Origin: Viola odorata
Lineage: Eukaryota; Streptophyta; Magnoliopsida; Malpighiales; Violaceae
NCBI GenBank assembly: GCA_963691705.1
Contig: OY829537.1
Coordinates: 71,135,352-71,199,351, forward strand
Reading direction: 5' to 3'
DNA length: 64,000 bases
A program made the position numbers and the translations under genes. Below, in pieces: positions 59,112-64,000 of this stretch. The notes under the pieces were generated by a model, which did not search any database, was not told the DNA's origin, and saw nothing but the letters and a program-made list of their open reading frames with translations. Position 1 is the stretch's first letter; each line of letters begins with the position of its first letter.

Positions 59112-59751
59112 TAGCCAAACTTCACCGGGTTTGTCCCTTCCGGCTACTAGCTGTGGTACGGTGACCTTTCTTATTTCTTCAATTGGCCGGGAAGTGCCCT
59201 CTCTCAGTGCGCCGCCTGATTAAGGCCGGCCATCACGAGGATAGGACTTTTCACTTCCTCAGCGTTGCCCTCACACCTCGAAACGTGCCCTCGCTTAACG
59301 AGGTGCCTATGTTAGCACTACCATCGTAAGGATAGGATATTCACTTGCGAGGTGGAGTTTTTATCTTCCTTAGGGTCGTGCCTCACTTAATGATCATCCG
59401 CCTATATGAGCACGGGCTGTCACAAGGATAGGACTTTACACCCCCAGGGGAGTCGGGGCGTGCCCTCTCTGGGTTTCCCCAGGATAGGATTTTTCACTCC
59501 CGACAGTGCTGGAAAGTGTCTCCTCTTGGCGAGCCGCCTGATCAGGGCCGGCCTCCCAAGGCCAGAATTTTTCACTTCCAGCACCATATATTAGGATCGT
59601 CGGGGCGTGCCTCATCTTGCCGATCCGTCCGCATTAGCCCATTCCGCTCCCAAGGCTAGGGCTTTTCACCCCCGACATCCTCCTTTCCTTGTTATCTGCA
59701 CATTACACAGACAACCAACAAGGAACAAGAAATCTTTCCACAACAATTGTT
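59112..59751 (-). other. Spacer of the A family, missing in copy A
   Basis: No gene seen. It contains five or more degenerate units with AAGGATAGGACTTTTCACTCC and CGTGCCCTC at spacings of roughly 60-110 bp. In A the equivalent of 59112-59667 is replaced by the nested LTR. Confidence 0.6.
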
Positions 59752-60540
59752 AGACCATGCCCACGGCATGTCGGTATTTCAATTTCAAAGACCATGCCCA
59801 CGGCATGTCGATATTTCAATTTCAAAGACCATGCCCAGGGCATGTTAAAATTTCAATTTCAAAGACCATACCCACGGCATGTCAAAATTTTAATTTCAAA
59901 GACCATGCCCACGGCATGTCGATATTTCAATTTCAAAGACCATGCCCACGGCATGTCAAAATTTCAATTTCAAAGACCATGCCCACGGCATGTCGATATT
60001 TCAATTTCAAAGACCATGCCCATGGCATGTCAAAATTTCAATTTCAAAGACCATGCCCACGGCATGTCAAAATTTTAATTTCAATGACCATGCCCACGGC
60101 ATGTCGATATTTTAATTTCAAAGACCATGCCCACGGCATGTCAAAATTTCACAAATTTCAAAATCATGCTCAACGGCATGTCAAATTTCACAAATTTCAA
60201 AATCATGCTCAACGGCATGTCATATTTCACAAATTTCAAAATTATGCCCAACGGCATGTCAAATTTCACAAATTTTAAAATCATGCTCAACGGCATGTCA
60301 AATTTCACAAATTTCAAAATCATGCTCAACGGCATGTCAAATTTCACAAATTTCAAAATCATGCTCAACGGCATGTCATATTTCACAAATTTCAAAATCA
60401 TGCCCAACGGCATGTCAAATTTCACAAATTTTAAAATCATGCCCAACGGCATGTCAAATTTCACAAATTTCAAAATCATGCCCAACGGCATGTCAAATTT
60501 CACAAATTTTAAAATCATGCTCAACGGCATGTCAAATTCT
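59752..60540 (-). repeat. Palindromic minisatellite of copy D
   Basis: About ten 37-bp units with CATGCC-CAC-GGCATG (59752 to about 60150), then about ten 39-bp units with CATGC...GCATG (to 60540). The array ends at the integrase stop codon. In A the same array has fewer 39-bp units. Confidence 0.9.
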
Positions 60541-63500
60541 AGTATGATACAATTTTAATCTAGCAATATTCCAAGAGTTAGGTAAGGGAGTACCGTCAAC
60601 CGTTTCGAGGTGATATGCCCCCTTTCCGATAACACGAGTGACGCGGTACGGGCCTTCCCAGTTTGAGCTGAGCTTCCACATTCGTTGGCCCGCCGCCCGT
60701 TTATCCCTGAGCACGAGGTCTCTCGCTTTGAGCAGCCGCTCCTTAACATGTCTGTTGTGATACCGCGCCATTCTTCTTTTGTAGTACATTATTTTCAAGA
60801 GAGCTTCCTCGCGCGCCTCAGGGAGCATGTCAAGGTTAGCTCGTAACCTCTCCTCATTTAATTCCTCCTTGAAATATTCCACCCTCAAGCTTAGGGTGCC
60901 AATTTCGACAGGCGTTACCGCTTCGGTACCAAAAGCCATCGCAAAGGGCGTCTCACCCGTACATATTTTGACGGTCATGCGGTAAGCCCACATTACATAG
61001 GGTAACTCATCTGGCCACTTCTTTTTCGACCCCTCCAGATTTTTCTTGATGCCGCTCAGAATACTTCGGTTGGTCACCTCCGCCTGGCCATTAGTCTGGG
61101 GATGCGACACAGAGGAGAACCTCTGTTCAATCTGAAATTCTTCGCATTGCTCCTTGAAGAAGCGGCTGGTAAATTGTGCCCCATTGTCACTAACTAGCAC
61201 GCGGGGCACCCCGAAGCGCATGATCACTTGGTGCTTAAAGAAGTGCCATACCTTTTCCGTCGTAATAGTGGCTACCGCTTCTGCTTCTGCCCATTTAGTA
61301 AAATAATCCACTGCCACAATTACAAATTTCAGTTGGGACCTTGCCTTAGAAAAAGGGCCTAAAATATCGATTCCCCACTTAGCAAAAGGACAAGGTGCCA
61401 CGATCTGAGATATTTCAGTGGCAGGTCGTCGAGGGATTTTGGCAAATTCTTGACATCTATGGCACGACTGCACAAAGTTGTTACAATCCCTGCGAATAGT
61501 GGGCCAATAGAATCCTGACAGAAACACCTGCGCGGTCATGGTACCACCCGACACATGCATGTCGCAGATGCCCTCATGGATCTCACGCAGGGTATGGAGG
61601 CCTTCTTGTTCGGTTATGCATTTTACGGCAGGGTGCGAGAAGCATCTCCGAATTAGCGCCCATCATAATAAGTGCACCTCGCCGCTTGCTTCAATACTTT
61701 TTTCTTTTCTACACTGTCGCTTGGGAGCTCGTCATGCTTCAAAAAATTTATCATAGGGATCCTCCAATCCTTTTCGATCTCCTCTACACATAGCGACAGC
61801 TGTTCCTCCATGAAGGACGGCAATGACCTTTCTTCATAGTACACGTCCTCTGGAATAACGGCCTCCTGATTGGCTGCCGTCTTGGTGAGACTATCCGCCT
61901 CGGTATTATCCTCCCGCGGGATGTGTTCGAAAGTGACACACACACCGCTTTGTTCCATTTCTGTCAACTCCCTTTTCACTTTCGAGAGGTATTGCGCCAT
62001 GATCGGTTCTCTAGCTTGGGAATGTCCCAAGACTTGATCAATTATCAACTTGGAGTCCCCTCGCATTATCAACCGTGGGGCTCCAGCTACCCGGTCGTTC
62101 TCAGTTTTGGCGAAGAGATTCCTTCCTACTCTAAGCCCCGCCAATAACGCTTCATACTCTACTGCATTGTTGGACAGTGGTTGTAGGATTCTAATAGCGT
62201 GCCGCACCTGGACATCGTGTGGCCCGACCATGTATATTCTAGCTCCTACCAGCTCCTGATTTTTGGCGCCATCTACATAGATGACCCATATGTCCGCTGA
62301 GACCTCTGAGAGTGGGACCTTTGCATCACTTTCTTTCTTCTCTAGCGGCTCTGCCGCCTTGTCCCCAGTAAATGTGCACTCGGCTATGAAATCCGCCAAA
62401 ACCTGAGCTTTTACGGATGGCCGAGCTTTGTACTGTAATCCATATTGCTCTAGCTCAATTGACCAGATCAACATCCTCCCCGAGGATTCTGGTTTCCTGA
62501 AAATCCTTCTCAAAGGCTGGTCCGTGAGCACGATGAGCGGATGGGCCTGAAAATATCTGTCCATCTTTCGTGTGGACTGTATCAGGGCGAACGCCACCTT
62601 CTCAAGGTGGGTGTACCGCACCTCGGCATCTTTTAACACATGACTGACGAAGAAGATGGGTCGGTGGGAGTAATTATCCTCCCGAACCAGAACAGCACTG
62701 ACCACTTCGTCCGCGATGCCAAGAGACAAAAATAAAGTGTCGCCCGGCTCTGGTCATGTTAGTACCAAGTTGGACGACAAGTAAGCTTTCAAACTCATGA
62801 ACGCCTCCTCGCATTCTTGTGTCCACCCAAAAGGAGCTTTCTTGCATATAACTTTGAAGAACGGCAGGCACTTCTCGCCCTGCTTAGAGATGAACCGTCC
62901 TAGAGCAATGACGCGTCCTGTCAATCTCTGTACCTCTTGAAGGGTTCGCGATGATACCATATCATGGATAGCCTTAATCTTTGACGGGTTCGGTTGGATG
63001 CCCTTTTGGCTTACCACATACCCGAGGAATTTTCTCGTCTGAAATGCGAACGCGCACTTGTGGGGGTTCAACTTTATCGGGTACTTCCTTAACGTATCAA
63101 ACACTTCCTGCAAATCGGCCAGATGGTCACTGAAACTTCTGCTCTTGACCAGTACATCGTCTACGTATGCTTCTACATTTCTCCCGATTTGCTTTTCAAA
63201 CACTCTGTTGGCCATACGCTGGAAGGTCACCCCTGCGTTCTTTAAGCCGAACGGCATTGCCGTGTAGCAATAAGTGGCCTTTGAGGTTATAAATGTTGTC
63301 TTTTCCTCATCCTCCTTGGCCATAGGAATTTGATGGTATCCAGAATTGGCGTCCAGGGAACTCAAATACGCGTACCCTGCCGCTTGATCGACCAACTGAT
63401 CAATCCGAGGGAGCGGATAGCAGTCCTTAGGGTAAGCGTCGTTCAAGTTCGTGAAATCAATACACATGCGCCAGTCTCCGTTGGGCTTGCGCACTAAGAC

Positions 63501-64000
63501 GGGGTTGGCCAGCCAAGTGGGATATTGAACTTCTCGGATGAATCCCGCATCTGACAATTTCGTTATCTCCTTATCAATCACCACCGCCTTTTCCGCGGAG
63601 AATGCTCGCCGCTTCTGTTGAACTGGCGTGGCGTGTGGGTCGACATTGAGTAGATGCTCAGCCACTTCCCTGGACACGCCAGGCATGTCCGCTGGTTTCC
63701 ACGCAAACTCTCCTTTGCACTTGTTCAACAGCCGAGCCAATTGTGCTCTCTCCTCAATGGTCAGCTTGTCGCTAGCCTGGAAGCTCGCCTTATCATTGCC
63801 TTGGACAGGGAGGGGTACCATCGCATCTACTGGCTGGGTTCGCCTTTCGTCCCTTTGCTCGTAGGGGTCCGCTGCCACACACACATATTGATCATAGCTT
63901 TTTTGAATCATGAACGAGTAGCACTCGACGGCTAGCTTTTGGTCGCCCTTGATCTATACTATCCCTTCCCACGAGGGGTATTTCATCCTGAGATGTTTCT
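60532..64000 (-). pseudogene. pol: pol of element D (partial: protease end, RT, RNases H, integrase)
   Basis: The frame is read from 64000 down to 60532. RT YVDD is at 63167-63156. Lesions: a TAG near 63953 (TCG in A), a TGA at 62754-62756 (CGA in A) and a one-base deletion near 61655 in a G run. The integrase frame 61560-60532 is open, with GID, SDNG and QAEV motifs, and reads through the positions that are TGA in A. The second RNase H has VDG, YEAL, GDS and EADSL. Protease active site and gag lie outside the window. Confidence 0.88.

Larger units (their letters stand above)
50867..64000 (-). mobile_element. Element D: second copy of the A family, inverted, cut by window end
   Basis: It has the same LTR, antisense genes, minisatellite and pol as element A, on the opposite strand. 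It has no nested LTR, so it keeps 59112-59667, which A has lost. The 5' LTR, gag and part of protease lie outside the window. A and D therefore form inverted repeats with arms longer than 12 kb, separated by about 31 kb. Confidence 0.93.

Noticed and set aside
59689..60558. Long frames on both strands in the minisatellite of D
   Set aside because: Same reason; repeats of a stop-free unit.

Overview
This window is plant nuclear DNA made almost entirely of nested Ty3/gypsy LTR retrotransposons. No host gene, tRNA, rRNA or CRISPR array could be supported. Long elements with 5-bp target duplications, Tat-lineage pol genes with two RNase H domains, an Ogre-type ORF1, and a TIR-flanked hAT-like element with degenerate 8-bp flanks all point to a seed plant. 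The Ogre element makes a eudicot likely; species cannot be told.

Layout. (1) 1-231 is AT-rich flank. (2) 232-19427 is copy A (+ strand) of a Tat-lineage element with LTRs of about 545 bp and TSD CGAAT. It holds gag, a pro-RT-RH-aRH-INT pol with four in-frame TGA codons, a palindromic minisatellite, an inverted truncated Ogre-type solo LTR (7368-11177) and four genes on the opposite strand. (3) 19433-23300 is AT-rich DNA with a (TA)n tract, a LINE-like remnant and a hAT-like non-autonomous element. (4) About 23300-25674 plus 48076-50866 are two halves of element C, an older chromovirus-like gypsy element (5' LTR end, PBS, gag, start of protease). (5) 25675-48070 is element B, a 22.4-kb Ogre-lineage element with LTRs of about 3.23 kb and TSD CGAGG, inserted in the gag of C. 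It has ORF1 (DUF7745-like), gag, protease, a 146-nt intron, RT-RH-aRH-INT, and a 3' region full of tandem repeats. (6) 50867-64000 is copy D, a second copy of the A family on the minus strand, inserted in the protease of C and cut by the window end.

The most notable system is the antisense cassette shared by A and D, between INT and the 3' LTR. Four genes run opposite to gag-pol. Two are small (128 and about 160 aa). Two are large two- or three-exon paralogues with a domain resembling 'putative gypsy type transposon' (PF04195), basic NLS-like stretches and a C-terminal coiled coil. Three have clear TATA boxes (the PF04195-like gene iii has only a weak one) and the two small genes have AATAAA signals. 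GT-AG introns sit at matching positions in both copies; one is 64 bp in both, one 70 bp, and one 75 bp in A against 77 bp in D. A pairwise comparison of A and D shows that nearly all lesions are recent single changes, many of them CGA-to-TGA or CAG-to-TAG transitions. The ancestral cassette can therefore be inferred to have been fully open.

Order of events inferred from nesting: C is oldest; B and D inserted into C; a B-family LTR inserted into A. Between A and D lies an inverted repeat with arms longer than 12 kb.
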